Below, one piece after another: positions 1-13,760 of a stretch of 64,000 bases of DNA. The DNA is taken from contig JAFEUB010001376.1 of assembly GCA_024529925.1 (NCBI GenBank), positions 257,501 through 321,500 on the forward strand, read 5' to 3'. The notes under the pieces are model-generated. The model was given only the letters and a program-made list of their open reading frames with translations, did not search any database and had not been told where the DNA came from. How positions within the stretch are numbered: the first letter of the stretch is position 1; every line of letters begins with the position of its first letter. The translations under genes were made by a program, and so were the position numbers. This DNA comes from Ophthalmolycus amberensis (lineage: Eukaryota; Chordata; Actinopteri; Perciformes; Zoarcidae).

Positions 1-3000
1 ATGAGATGTTCGTTCTGCTGGTTTGGTGATGAGATGTTCTTTCTGCTGGTTTGGTGATGAGATGTTCGTTCTGTTGGTCTGGTGATGAGATGTTCGTTCA
101 GCTGGTCTGGTGATGAGATGTTCGTTCTGCTGGTCTGGTGATGAGATGTTCTTTCTGTTGGTCTGGTGATGAGATGTTCGTTCTGCTGGTCTGGTGATGA
201 GATGTTCGTTCTGCTGGTCTGGTGATGAGATGTTCTTTCTGCTGGTCTGGTGATGAGATGTTCGTTCTGCTGGTTTGGTGATGAGATGTTCGTTCTGTTG
301 GTTTGGTGATGAGATGTTCGTTCAGCTGGTCTGGTGATGAGATGTTCGTTCTGTTGGTTTGGTGATGAGATGTTCGTTCTGTTGGTCTGGTGATGAGATG
401 TTCGTTCTGCTGGTTTGGTGATGAGATGTTCGTTCTGCTGGTTTGGTGATGAGATGTTCGTTCTGTTGGTCTGGTGATGAGATGTTCGTTCTGCTGGTCT
501 GGTGATGAGATGTTCGTTCAGCTGGTCTGGTGATGAGATGTTCGTTCTGCTGGTCTGGTGATGAGATGTTCGTTCAGCTGGTCTGGTGATGAGATGTTCG
601 TTCTGCTGGTCTGGTGATGAGATGTTCGTTCTGCTGGTTTGGTGATGAGATGTTCGTTCAGCTGGTTTGGTGATGAGATGTTCGTTCTGCTGGTTTGGTG
701 ATGAGATGTTCGTTCTGCTGGTCTGGTGATGAGATGTTCGTTCTGCTGGTCTGGTGATGAGATGTTCGTTCTGCTGGTTTGGTGATGAGATGTTCGTTCA
801 GCTGGTTTGGTGATGAGATGTTCTTTCAGCTGGTCTGGTGAGGAGATGTTCGTTCTGCTGGTTTGGTGATGAGATGTTCGTTCTGTTGGTTTGGTGATGA
901 GATGTTCGTTCAGCTGGTTTGGTGATGAGATGTTCGTTCTGCTGGTCTGGTGATGAGATGTTCGTTCAGCTGGTCTGGTGATGAGATGTTCGTTCTGCTG
1001 GTTTGGTGATGAGATGTTCGTTCTGTTGGTTTGGTGATGAGATGTTCGTTCAGCTGGTTTGGTGATGAGATGTTCGTTCTGCTGGTTTGGTGATGAGATG
1101 TTCGTTCTGTTGGTCTGATGATGAGATGTTCGTTCAGCTGGTTTGGTGATGAGATGTTCGTTCTGCTGGTTTGGTGATGAGATGTTTGTTCTGTTGGTTT
1201 GGTGATGAGATGTTCGTTCAGCTGGTTTGGTGATGAGATGTTCGTTCTGCTGGTTTGGTGATGAGATGTTCGTTCTGCTGGTCTGGTGATGAGATGTTCG
1301 TTCAGCTGGTTTGGTGATGAGATGTTCGTTCTGCTGGTTTGGTGATGAGATGTTTGTTCTGTTGGTCTGGTGATGAGATGTTCGTTCAGCTGATCTGGTG
1401 ATGAGATGTTCGTTCTGCTGGTTTGGTGATGAGATGTTCGTTCTGTTGGTTTGGTGATGAGATGTTCGTTCTGCTGGTTTGGTGATGAGATGTTCGTTCT
1501 GTTGGTCTGGTGATGAGATGTTCGTTCAGCTGGTCTGGTGATGAGATGTTCGTTCTGCTGGTTTGGTGATGAGATGTTCGTTCTGTTGGTCTGGTGATGA
1601 GATGTTCGTTCAGCTGGTCTGGTGATGAGATGTTCGTTCTGCTGGTTTGGTGATGAGATGTTCGTTCTGCTGGTCTGGTGATGAGATGTTCGTTCTGCTG
1701 GTCTGGTGATGAGATGTTCTTTCTGCTGGTTTGGTGATGAGATGTTCGTTCTGTTGGTCTGGTGACGAGATGTTCGTTCTGTTGGTCTGGTGACGAGATG
1801 TTCGTTCAGCTGGTCTGGTGATGAGATGTTCGTTCAGCTGGTTTGGTGATGAGATGTTCGTTCTGCTGGTTTGGTGATGAGATGTTCGTTCTGCTGGTTT
1901 GGTGATGAGATGTTCGTTCTGTTGGTCTGATGATGAGATGTTCGTTCAGCTGGTTTGGTGATGAGATGTTCGTTCTGCTGGTTTGGTGATGAGATGTTCG
2001 TTCTGTTGGTCTGGTGATGAGATGTTCGTTCTGCTGGTTTGGTGATGAGATGTTCGTTCTGCTGGTCTGGTGATGAGATGTTCGTTCTGCTGGTCTGGTG
2101 ATGAGATGTTCGTTCTGCTGGTCTGGTGATGAGATGTTCGTTCTGCTGGTTTGGTGATGAGATGTTCGTTCAGCTGGTTTGGTGATGAGATGTTCTTTCA
2201 GCTGGTCTGGTGAGGAGATGTTCGTTCTGCTGGTTTGGTGATGAGATGTTCGTTCTGTTGGTTTGGTGATGAGATGTTCGTTCAGCTGGTTTGGTGATGA
2301 GATGTTCGTTCTGCTGGTCTGGTGATGAGATGTTCGTTCTGCTGGTCTGGTGATGAGATGTTCGTTCTGCTGGTTTGGTGATGAGATGTTCTTTCTGCTG
2401 GTTTGGTGATGAGATGTTCGTTCTGTTGGTCTGGTGATGAGATGTTCGTTCAGCTGGTCTGGTGATGAGATGTTCGTTCTGCTGGTCTGGTGATGAGATG
2501 TTCTTTCTGTTGGTCTGGTGATGAGATGTTCGTTCTGCTGGTCTGGTGATGAGATGTTCGTTCTGCTGGTCTGGTGATGAGATGTTCTTTCTGCTGGTCT
2601 GGTGATGAGATGTTCGTTCTGCTGGTTTGGTGATGAGATGTTCGTTCTGTTGGTTTGGTGATGAGATGTTCGTTCAGCTGGTCTGGTGATGAGATGTTCG
2701 TTCTGTTGGTTTGGTGATGAGATGTTCGTTCTGTTGGTCTGGTGATGAGATGTTCGTTCTGCTGGTTTGGTGATGAGATGTTCGTTCTGCTGGTTTGGTG
2801 ATGAGATGTTCGTTCAGCTGGTTTGGTGATGAGATGTTCGTTCAGCTGGTCCGGTGATGAGATGTTCGTTCTGCTGATCTGGTGATGAGATGTTCGTTCA
2901 GCTGGTTTGGTGATGAGATGTTCGTTCTGCTGGTTTGGTGATGAGATGTTCGTTCTGTTGGTCTGATGATGAGATGTTCGTTCAGCTGGTTTGGTGAATG

Positions 3001-3180
3001 AGATGTTCGTTCAGCTGGTTTGGTGATGAGATGTTCGTTCTGCTGGTTTGGTGATGAGATGTTCGTTCTGTTGGTTTGGTGATGAGATGTTCGTTCAGCT
3101 GGTTTGGTGATGAGATGTTCGTTCTGCTGGTCTGGTGATGAGATGTTCGTTCTGCTGGTCTGGTGATGAGATGTTCGTTC
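1..3180. repeat. Segmental duplication inside satellite, copy 1
   Basis: This stretch matches 5042-8190 unit by unit at an offset of 5041 bp (180 units plus the extra base at 2997, after which the offset is 5040). Shared rare markers include the gaggag units at 841/5882 and 2213/7254 and the ccggtg unit at 2850/7891. I saw one substitution near 5421. Near 3150/8190 one unit is missing from the second copy. Beyond that the alignment becomes patchy, so the end is approximate. Confidence 0.75.
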
Positions 3181-5041
3181 TGCTGGTTTGGTGATGAGAT
3201 GTTCGTTCAGCTGGTTTGGTGATGAGATGTTCTTTCAGCTGGTCTGGTGAGGAGATGTTCGTTCTGCTGGTTTGGTGATGAGATGTTCGTTCTGTTGGTT
3301 TGGTGATGAGATGTTCGTTCAGCTGGTTTGGTGATGAGATGTTCGTTCAGCTGGTCCGGTGATGAGATGTTCGTTCTGCTGGTTTGGTGATGAGATGTTC
3401 GTACTGTTGGTTTGGTGATGAGATGTTCGTTCAGCTGGTTTGGTGATGAGATGTTCGTTCTGCTGGTTAGGTGATGAGATGTTCGTTCTGTTGGTCTGAT
3501 GATGAGATGTTCGTTCAGCTGGTTTGGTGATGAGATGTTCGTTCAGCTGGTTTGGTGATGAGATGTTCGTTCTGCTGGTTTGGTGATGAGATGTTCGTTC
3601 AGCTGGTTTGGTGATGAGATGTTCGTTCTGTTGGTTTGGTGATGAGATGTTCGTTCAGCTGGTCTGGTGATGAGATGTTCGTTCTGCTGGTTTGGTGATG
3701 AGATGTTCGTTCTGTTGGTTTGGTGATGAGATGTTCGTTCAGCTGGTTTGGTGATGAGATGTTCGTTCTGCTGGTTTGGTGATGAGATGTTTGTTCTGTT
3801 TGTTTGGTGATGAGATGTTCGTTCAGCTGGTTTGGTGATGAGATGTTCGTTCTGTTGGTCTGGTGACGAGATGTTCGTTTAGCTGGTCTGGTGATGAGAT
3901 GTTCGTTCTGCTGGTTTGGTGATGAGATGTTCGTTCAGCTGGTTTGGTGATGAGATGTTCGTTCAGCTGGTCTGGTGATGAGATGTTCGTTCTGCTGGTT
4001 TGGTGATGAGATGTTCGTTCTGTTGGTTTGGTGATGAGATGTTCGTTCAGCTGGTCTGGTGATGAGATGTTCGTTCTGCTGGTTTGGTGATGAGATGTTC
4101 GTTCTGTTGGTCTGATGATGAGATGTTCGTTCAGCTGGTTTGGTGATGAGATGTTCGTTCTGCTGGTTTGGTGATGAGATGTTTGTTCTGTTGGTTTGGT
4201 GATGAGATGTTCGTTCAGCTGGTTTGGTGATGAGATGTTCGTTCTGCTGGTTTGGTGATGAGATGTTCGTTCTGCTGGTCTGGTGATGAGATGTTCGTTC
4301 AGCTGGTTTGGTGATGAGATGTTCGTTCTGCTGGTTTGGTGATGAGATGTTTGTTCTGTTGGTCTGGTGATGAGATGTTCGTTCAGCTGATCTGGTGATG
4401 AGATGTTCGTTCTGCTGGTTTGGTGATGAGATGTTCGTTCTGTTGGTTTGGTGATGAGATGTTCGTTCTGCTGGTTTGGTGATGAGATGTTCGTTCTGTT
4501 GGTCTGGTGATGAGATGTTCGTTCAGCTGGTCTGGTGATGAGATGTTCGTTCTGCTGGTTTGGTGATGAGATGTTCGTTCTGTTGGTCTGGTGATGAGAT
4601 GTTCGTTCAGCTGGTCTGGTGATGAGATGTTCGTTCTGCTGGTTTGGTGATGAGATGTTCGTTCTGTTGGTCTGGTGATGAGATGTTCGTTCTGCTGGTC
4701 TGGTGATGAGATGTTCGTTCTGCTGGTCTGGTGATGAGATGTTCTTTCTGCTGGTTTGGTGATGAGATGTTCGTTCTGTTGGTCTGGTGACGAGATGTTC
4801 GTTCTGTTGGTCTGGTGATGAGATGTTCGTTCTGCTGGTTTGGTGATGAGATGTTCGTTCAGCTGGTTTGGTGATGAGATGTTCTTTCAGCTGGTCTGGT
4901 GAGGAGATGTTCGTTCTGCTGGTTTGGTGATGAGATGTTCGTTCTGTTGGTTTGGTGATGAGATGTTCGTTCAGCTGGTTTGGTGATGAGATGTTCGTTC
5001 TGCTGGTCTGGTGATGAGATGTTCGTTCTGCTGGTCTGGTG

Positions 5042-8000
5042 ATGAGATGTTCGTTCTGCTGGTTTGGTGATGAGATGTTCTTTCTGCTGGTTTGGTGATG
5101 AGATGTTCGTTCTGTTGGTCTGGTGATGAGATGTTCGTTCAGCTGGTCTGGTGATGAGATGTTCGTTCTGCTGGTCTGGTGATGAGATGTTCTTTCTGTT
5201 GGTCTGGTGATGAGATGTTCGTTCTGCTGGTCTGGTGATGAGATGTTCGTTCTGCTGGTCTGGTGATGAGATGTTCTTTCTGCTGGTCTGGTGATGAGAT
5301 GTTCGTTCTGCTGGTTTGGTGATGAGATGTTCGTTCTGTTGGTTTGGTGATGAGATGTTCGTTCAGCTGGTCTGGTGATGAGATGTTCGTTCTGTTGGTT
5401 TGGTGATGAGATGTTCGTTCTGGTGGTCTGGTGATGAGATGTTCGTTCTGCTGGTTTGGTGATGAGATGTTCGTTCTGCTGGTTTGGTGATGAGATGTTC
5501 GTTCTGTTGGTCTGGTGATGAGATGTTCGTTCTGCTGGTCTGGTGATGAGATGTTCGTTCAGCTGGTCTGGTGATGAGATGTTCGTTCTGCTGGTCTGGT
5601 GATGAGATGTTCGTTCAGCTGGTCTGGTGATGAGATGTTCGTTCTGCTGGTCTGGTGATGAGATGTTCGTTCTGCTGGTTTGGTGATGAGATGTTCGTTC
5701 AGCTGGTTTGGTGATGAGATGTTCGTTCTGCTGGTTTGGTGATGAGATGTTCGTTCTGCTGGTCTGGTGATGAGATGTTCGTTCTGCTGGTCTGGTGATG
5801 AGATGTTCGTTCTGCTGGTTTGGTGATGAGATGTTCGTTCAGCTGGTTTGGTGATGAGATGTTCTTTCAGCTGGTCTGGTGAGGAGATGTTCGTTCTGCT
5901 GGTTTGGTGATGAGATGTTCGTTCTGTTGGTTTGGTGATGAGATGTTCGTTCAGCTGGTTTGGTGATGAGATGTTCGTTCTGCTGGTCTGGTGATGAGAT
6001 GTTCGTTCAGCTGGTCTGGTGATGAGATGTTCGTTCTGCTGGTTTGGTGATGAGATGTTCGTTCTGTTGGTTTGGTGATGAGATGTTCGTTCAGCTGGTT
6101 TGGTGATGAGATGTTCGTTCTGCTGGTTTGGTGATGAGATGTTCGTTCTGTTGGTCTGATGATGAGATGTTCGTTCAGCTGGTTTGGTGATGAGATGTTC
6201 GTTCTGCTGGTTTGGTGATGAGATGTTTGTTCTGTTGGTTTGGTGATGAGATGTTCGTTCAGCTGGTTTGGTGATGAGATGTTCGTTCTGCTGGTTTGGT
6301 GATGAGATGTTCGTTCTGCTGGTCTGGTGATGAGATGTTCGTTCAGCTGGTTTGGTGATGAGATGTTCGTTCTGCTGGTTTGGTGATGAGATGTTTGTTC
6401 TGTTGGTCTGGTGATGAGATGTTCGTTCAGCTGATCTGGTGATGAGATGTTCGTTCTGCTGGTTTGGTGATGAGATGTTCGTTCTGTTGGTTTGGTGATG
6501 AGATGTTCGTTCTGCTGGTTTGGTGATGAGATGTTCGTTCTGTTGGTCTGGTGATGAGATGTTCGTTCAGCTGGTCTGGTGATGAGATGTTCGTTCTGCT
6601 GGTTTGGTGATGAGATGTTCGTTCTGTTGGTCTGGTGATGAGATGTTCGTTCAGCTGGTCTGGTGATGAGATGTTCGTTCTGCTGGTTTGGTGATGAGAT
6701 GTTCGTTCTGCTGGTCTGGTGATGAGATGTTCGTTCTGCTGGTCTGGTGATGAGATGTTCTTTCTGCTGGTTTGGTGATGAGATGTTCGTTCTGTTGGTC
6801 TGGTGACGAGATGTTCGTTCTGTTGGTCTGGTGACGAGATGTTCGTTCAGCTGGTCTGGTGATGAGATGTTCGTTCAGCTGGTTTGGTGATGAGATGTTC
6901 GTTCTGCTGGTTTGGTGATGAGATGTTCGTTCTGCTGGTTTGGTGATGAGATGTTCGTTCTGTTGGTCTGATGATGAGATGTTCGTTCAGCTGGTTTGGT
7001 GATGAGATGTTCGTTCTGCTGGTTTGGTGATGAGATGTTCGTTCTGTTGGTCTGGTGATGAGATGTTCGTTCTGCTGGTTTGGTGATGAGATGTTCGTTC
7101 TGCTGGTCTGGTGATGAGATGTTCGTTCTGCTGGTCTGGTGATGAGATGTTCGTTCTGCTGGTCTGGTGATGAGATGTTCGTTCTGCTGGTTTGGTGATG
7201 AGATGTTCGTTCAGCTGGTTTGGTGATGAGATGTTCTTTCAGCTGGTCTGGTGAGGAGATGTTCGTTCTGCTGGTTTGGTGATGAGATGTTCGTTCTGTT
7301 GGTTTGGTGATGAGATGTTCGTTCAGCTGGTTTGGTGATGAGATGTTCGTTCTGCTGGTCTGGTGATGAGATGTTCGTTCTGCTGGTCTGGTGATGAGAT
7401 GTTCGTTCTGCTGGTTTGGTGATGAGATGTTCTTTCTGCTGGTTTGGTGATGAGATGTTCGTTCTGTTGGTCTGGTGATGAGATGTTCGTTCAGCTGGTC
7501 TGGTGATGAGATGTTCGTTCTGCTGGTCTGGTGATGAGATGTTCTTTCTGTTGGTCTGGTGATGAGATGTTCGTTCTGCTGGTCTGGTGATGAGATGTTC
7601 GTTCTGCTGGTCTGGTGATGAGATGTTCTTTCTGCTGGTCTGGTGATGAGATGTTCGTTCTGCTGGTTTGGTGATGAGATGTTCGTTCTGTTGGTTTGGT
7701 GATGAGATGTTCGTTCAGCTGGTCTGGTGATGAGATGTTCGTTCTGTTGGTTTGGTGATGAGATGTTCGTTCTGTTGGTCTGGTGATGAGATGTTCGTTC
7801 TGCTGGTTTGGTGATGAGATGTTCGTTCTGCTGGTTTGGTGATGAGATGTTCGTTCAGCTGGTTTGGTGATGAGATGTTCGTTCAGCTGGTCCGGTGATG
7901 AGATGTTCGTTCTGCTGATCTGGTGATGAGATGTTCGTTCAGCTGGTTTGGTGATGAGATGTTCGTTCTGCTGGTTTGGTGATGAGATGTTCGTTCTGTT

Positions 8001-8190
8001 GGTCTGATGATGAGATGTTCGTTCAGCTGGTTTGGTGATGAGATGTTCGTTCAGCTGGTTTGGTGATGAGATGTTCGTTCTGCTGGTTTGGTGATGAGAT
8101 GTTCGTTCTGTTGGTTTGGTGATGAGATGTTCGTTCAGCTGGTTTGGTGATGAGATGTTCGTTCTGCTGGTCTGGTGATGAGATGTTCGT
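5042..8190. repeat. Segmental duplication inside satellite, copy 2
   Basis: This is the partner of 1-3180 and carries the same order of variant units at an offset of 5041 bp. The single-base insertion present at 2997 is absent here, so that insertion is younger than the duplication or was lost from this copy. Confidence 0.75.
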
Positions 8191-10081
8191 TCTGCTGGTT
8201 TGGTGATGAGATGTTCGTTCAGCTGGTTTGGTGATGAGATGTTCTTTCAGCTGGTCTGGTGAGGAGATGTTCGTTCTGCTGGTTTGGTGATGAGATGTTC
8301 GTTCTGTTGGTTTGGTGATGAGATGTTCGTTCAGCTGGTTTGGTGATGAGATGTTCGTTCAGCTGGTCCGGTGATGAGATGTTCGTTCTGCTGGTTTGGT
8401 GATGAGATGTTCGTACTGTTGGTTTGGTGATGAGATGTTCGTTCAGCTGGTTTGGTGATGAGATGTTCGTTCTGCTGGTTTGGTGATGAGATGTTCGTTC
8501 TGTTGGTCTGATGATGAGATGTTCGTTCAGCTGGTTTGGTGATGAGATGTTCGTTCAGCTGGTTTGGTGATGAGATGTTCGTTCTGCTGGTTTGGTGATG
8601 AGATGTTTGTTCTGTTGGTTTGGTGATGAGATGTTCGTTCAGCTGGTTTGGTGATGAGATGTTCGTTCTGCTGGTCTGGTGATGAGATGTTCGTTCTGCT
8701 GGTCTGGTGATGAGATGTTCGTTCTGCTGGTTTGGTGATGAGATGTTCATTCTGTTGGTTTGGTGATGAGATGTTCGTTCAGCTGGTTTGGTGATGAGAT
8801 GTTCGTTCTGCTGGTTTGGTGATGAGATGTTCGTTCTGTTGGTCTGATGATGAGATGTTCGTTCAGCTGGTTTGGTGATGAGATGTTCGTTCTGCTGGTT
8901 TGGTGATGAGATGTTCGTACTGTTGGTTTGGTGATGAGATGTTCGTTCAGCTGGTTTGGTGATGAGATGTTCGTTCTGCTGGTTTGGTGATGAGATGTTC
9001 GTTCTGTTGGTCTGATGATGAGATGTTCGTTCAGCTGGTTTGGTGATGAGATGTTCGTTCAGCTGGTTTGGTGATGAGATGTTCGTTCTGCTGGTTTGGT
9101 GATGAGATGTTCGTTCTGTTGGTTTGGTGATGAGATGTTCGTTCAGCTGGTTTGGTGATGAGATGTTCGTTCTGCTGGTCTGGTGATGAGATGTTCGTTC
9201 TGCTGGTTTGGTGATGAGATGTTCGTTCTGTTGGTCTGGTGATGAGATGTTCGTTCAGCTGGTCTGGTGATGAGATGTTCGTTCTGCTGGTTTGGTGATG
9301 AGATGTTCGTTCTGTTGGTCTGGTGATGAGATGTTCGTTCAGCTGGTCTGGTGATGAGATGTTCGTTCTGCTGGTTTGGTGATGAGATGTTCGTTCTGCT
9401 GGTCTGGTGATGAGATGTTCGTTCTGCTGGTCTGGTGATGAGATGTTCTTTCTGCTGGTTTGGTGATGAGATGTTCGTTCTGTTGGTCTGGTGACGAGAT
9501 GTTCGTTCTGTTGGTCTGGTGACGAGATGTTCGTTCAGCTGGTCTGGTGATGAGATGTTCGTTCTGCTGGTTTGGTGATGAGATGTTCGTTCTGCTGGTT
9601 TGGTGATGAGATGTTCGTTCTGCTGGTTTGGTGATGAGATGTTCGTTCTGTTGGTCTGATGATGAGATGTTCGTTCAGCTGGTTTGGTGATGAGATGTTC
9701 GTTCTGCTGGTTTGGTGATGAGATGTTCGTTCTGCTGGTCTGGTGATGAGATGTTCGTTCTGCTGGTTTGGTGATGAGATGTTCGTTCTGCTGGTCTGGT
9801 GATGAGATGTTCGTTCTGCTGGTCTGGTGATGAGATGTTCGTTCTGCTGGTCTGGTGATGAGATGTTCGTTCTGCTGGTTTGGTGATGAGATGTTCGTTC
9901 AGCTGGTTTGGTGATGAGATGTTCTTTCAGCTGGTCTGGTGAGGAGATGTTCGTTCTGCTGGTTTGGTGATGAGATGTTCGTTCTGTTGGTTTGGTGATG
10001 AGATGTTCGTTCAGCTGGTTTGGTGATGAGATGTTCGTTCTGCTGGTCTGGTGATGAGATGTTCGTTCTGCTGGTCTGGTG

Positions 10082-11000
10082 ATGAGATGTTCGTTCTGCT
10101 GGTTTGGTGATGAGATGTTCTTTCTGCTGGTTTGGTGATGAGATGTTCGTTCTGTTGGTCTGGTGATGAGATGTTCGTTCAGCTGGTCTGGTGATGAGAT
10201 GTTCGTTCTGCTGGTCTGGTGATGAGATGTTCTTTCTGTTGGTCTGGTGATGAGATGTTCGTTCTGCTGGTCTGGTGATGAGATGTTCGTTCTGCTGGTC
10301 TGGTGATGAGATGTTCTTTCTGCTGGTCTGGTGATGAGATGTTCGTTCTGCTGGTTTGGTGATGAGATGTTCGTTCTGTTGGTTTGGTGATGAGATGTTC
10401 GTTCAGCTGGTCTGGTGATGAGATGTTCGTTCTGTTGGTTTGGTGATGAGATGTTCGTTCTGTTGGTCTGGTGATGAGATGTTCGTTCTGCTGGTTTGGT
10501 GATGAGATGTTCGTTCTGCTGGTTTGGTGATGAGATGTTCGTTCAGCTGGTTTGGTGATGAGATGTTCGTTCAGCTGGTCCGGTGATGAGATGTTCGTTC
10601 TGCTGATCTGGTGATGAGATGTTCGTTCAGCTGGTTTGGTGATGAGATGTTCGTTCTGCTGGTTTGGTGATGAGATGTTCGTTCTGTTGGTCTGATGATG
10701 AGATGTTCGTTCAGCTGGTTTGGTGATGAGATGTTCGTTCAGCTGGTTTGGTGATGAGATGTTCGTTCTGCTGGTTTGGTGATGAGATGTTCGTTCTGTT
10801 GGTTTGGTGATGAGATGTTCGTTCAGCTGGTTTGGTGATGAGATGTTCGTTCTGCTGGTCTGGTGATGAGATGTTCGTTCTGCTGGTCTGGTGATGAGAT
10901 GTTCGTTCTGCTGGTTTGGTGATGAGATGTTCGTTCAGCTGGTTTGGTGATGAGATGTTCTTTCAGCTGGTCTGGTGAGGAGATGTTCGTTCTGCTGGTT
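10082..11000. repeat. Higher-order satellite block, copy also at 14842
   Basis: The order of variant units from 10082 repeats from 14842 at an offset of 4760 bp (170 units). It includes the ccggtg unit (10580/15340) followed by the ctgctgatctgg unit. The gaggag units at 10978/15738 keep the same offset. Confidence 0.7.
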
Positions 11001-12199
11001 TGGTGATGAGATGTTCGTTCTGTTGGTTTGGTGATGAGATGTTCGTTCAGCTGGTTTGGTGATGAGATGTTCGTTCAGCTGGTCCGGTGATGAGATGTTC
11101 GTTCTGCTGGTTTGGTGATGAGATGTTCGTACTGTTGGTTTGGTGATGAGATGTTCGTTCAGCTGGTTTGGTGATGAGATGTTCGTTCTGCTGGTTTGGT
11201 GATGAGATGTTCGTTCTGTTGGTCTGATGATGAGATGTTCGTTCAGCTGGTTTGGTGATGAGATGTTCGTTCAGCTGGTTTGGTGATGAGATGTTCGTTC
11301 TGCTGGTTTGGTGATGAGATGTTTGTTCTGTTGGTTTGGTGATGAGATGTTCGTTCAGCTGGTTTGGTGATGAGATGTTCGTTCTGCTGGTCTGGTGATG
11401 AGATGTTCGTTCAGCTGGTTTGGTGATGAGATGTTCGTTCTGCTGGTTTGGTGATGAGATGTTCGTTCTGTTGGTCTGATGATGAGATGTTCGTTCAGCT
11501 GGTTTGGTGATGAGATGTTCGTTCAGCTGGTTTGGTGATGAGATGTTCGTTCTGCTGGTTTGGTGATGAGATGTTCGTTCTGTTGGTTTGGTGATGAGAT
11601 GTTCGTTCAGCTGGTTTGGTGATGAGATGTTCGTTCTGCTGGTCTGGTGATGAGATGTTCGTTCTGCTGGTTTGGTGATGAGATGTTCGTTCTGTTGGTT
11701 TGGTGATGAGATGTTCGTTCAGCTGGTTTGGTGATGAGATGTTCGTTCTGCTGGTTTGGTGATGAGATGTTCGTTCTGTTGGTCTGATGATGAGATGTTC
11801 GTTCAGCTGGTTTGGTGATGAGATGTTCGTTCTGCTGGTTTGGTGATGAGATGTTTGTTCTGTTGGTTTGGTGATGAGATGTTCGTTCAGCTGGTTTGGT
11901 GATGAGATGTTCGTTCTGCTGGTTTGGTGATGAGATGTTCGTTCTGTTGGTTTGGTGATGAGATGTTCGTTCTGCTGCTCTGGTGATGAGATGTTCGTTC
12001 AGCTGGTTTGGTGATGAGATGTTCGTTCTGCTGGTTTGGTGATGAGATGTTCGTTCTGTTGGTCTGGTGATGAGATGTTCGTTCAGCTGATCTGGTGATG
12101 AGATGTTCGTTCTGCTGGTTTGGTGATGAGATGTTCGTTCTGTTGGTTTGGTGATGAGATGTTCGTTCTGCTGGTTTGGTGATGAGATGTTCGTTCTGT

Positions 12200-13760
12200 T
12201 GGTCTGGTGATGAGATGTTCGTTCAGCTGGTGTGGTGATGAGATGTTCGTTCTGCTGGTTTGGTGATGAGATGTTCGTTCTGCTGGTCTGGTGATGAGAT
12301 GTTCGTTCAGCTGGTGTGGTGATGAGATGTTCGTTCTGCTGGTTTGGTGATGAGATGTTCGTTCTGCTGGTTTGGTGATGAGATGTTCGTTCAGCTGGTT
12401 TGGTGATGAGATGTTCGTTCTGCTGGTTTGGTGATGAGATGTTCGTTCTGCTGGTTTGGTGATGAGATGTTCATTCTGCTGGTTTGGTGATGAGATGTTT
12501 GTTCAGCTGGTTTGGTGATGAGATGTTCGTTCTGCTGGTTTGGTGATGAGATGTTCGTTCTGCTGGTCTGGTGATGAGATGTTCGTTCAGCTGGTGTGGT
12601 GATGAGATGTTCGTTCTGCTGGTTTGGTGATGAGATGTTCGTTCTGTTGGTCTGGTGATGAGATGTTCGTTCAGCTGGTCTGGTGATGAGATGTTCGTTC
12701 TGCTGGTTTGGTGATGAGATGTTCGTTCTGTTGGTCTGGTGATGAGATGTTCGTTCTGCTGGTCTGGTGATGAGATGTTCGTTCTGCTGGTCTGGTGATG
12801 AGATGTTCTTTCTGCTAGTTTGGTGATGAGATGTTCGTTCTGTTGGTCTGGTGACGAGATGTTCGTTCAGCTGGTCTGGTGATGAGATGTTCGTTCTGCT
12901 GGTTTGGTGATGAGATGTTCGTTCTGCTGGTTTGGTGATGAGATGTTCGTTCAGCTGGTTTGGTGATGAGATGTTCGTTCTGCTGGTTTGGTGATGAGAT
13001 GTTCGTTCTGTTGGTTTGGTGATGAGATGTTCGTTCTGCTGGTTTGGTGATGAGATGTTCGTTCAGCTGGTTTGGTGATGAGATGTTCGTTCAGCTGGTC
13101 TGGTGATGAGATGTTCGTTCTGCTGGTCTGGTGATGAGATGTTCTTTCTGTTTGTCTGGTGATGAGATGTTCGTTCTGCTGGTCTGGTGATGAGATGTTC
13201 GTTCTGCTGGTCTGGTGATGAGATGTTCTTTCTGCTGGTTTGGTGATGAGATGTTCGTTCTGTTGGTCTGGTGACGAGATGTTCGTTTAGCTGGTCTGGT
13301 GATGAGATGTTCGTTCTGCTGGTTTGGTGATGAGATGTTCGTTCTGCTGGTTTGGTGATGAGATGTTTGTTCTGTTGGTTTGGTGATGAGATGTTCGTTC
13401 AGCTGGTTTGGTGATGAGATGTTCGTTCTGCTGGTTTGGTGATGAGATGTTCGTTCTGTTGGTTTGGTGATGAGATGTTCGTTCTGCTGGTTTGGTGATG
13501 AGATGTTCGTTCAGCTGGTTTGGTGATGAGATGTTCGTTCAGCTGGTCTGGTGATGAGATGTTCGTTCTGCTGGTCTGGTGATGAGATGTTCTTTCTGTT
13601 TGTCTGGTGATGAGATGTTCGTTCTGCTGGTCTGGTGATGAGATGTTCGTTCTGCTGGTCTGGTGATGAGATGTTCTTTCTGCTGGTTTGGTGATGAGAT
13701 GTTCGTTCTGTTGGTCTGGTGACGAGATGTTCGTTTAGCTGGTCTGGTGATGAGATGTTC
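12200..13760. repeat. Locally distinct satellite stretch with private variants
   Basis: The agctggtgtgg variant appears at about 12230, 12313 and 12593 and nowhere else that I saw. A tttctgtttgtctgg variant occurs at about 13151 and 13599, exactly 448 bp (16 units) apart, inside a matching local duplication that also includes a tttagctgg unit. The stretch is still pure 28-bp satellite. Confidence 0.6.
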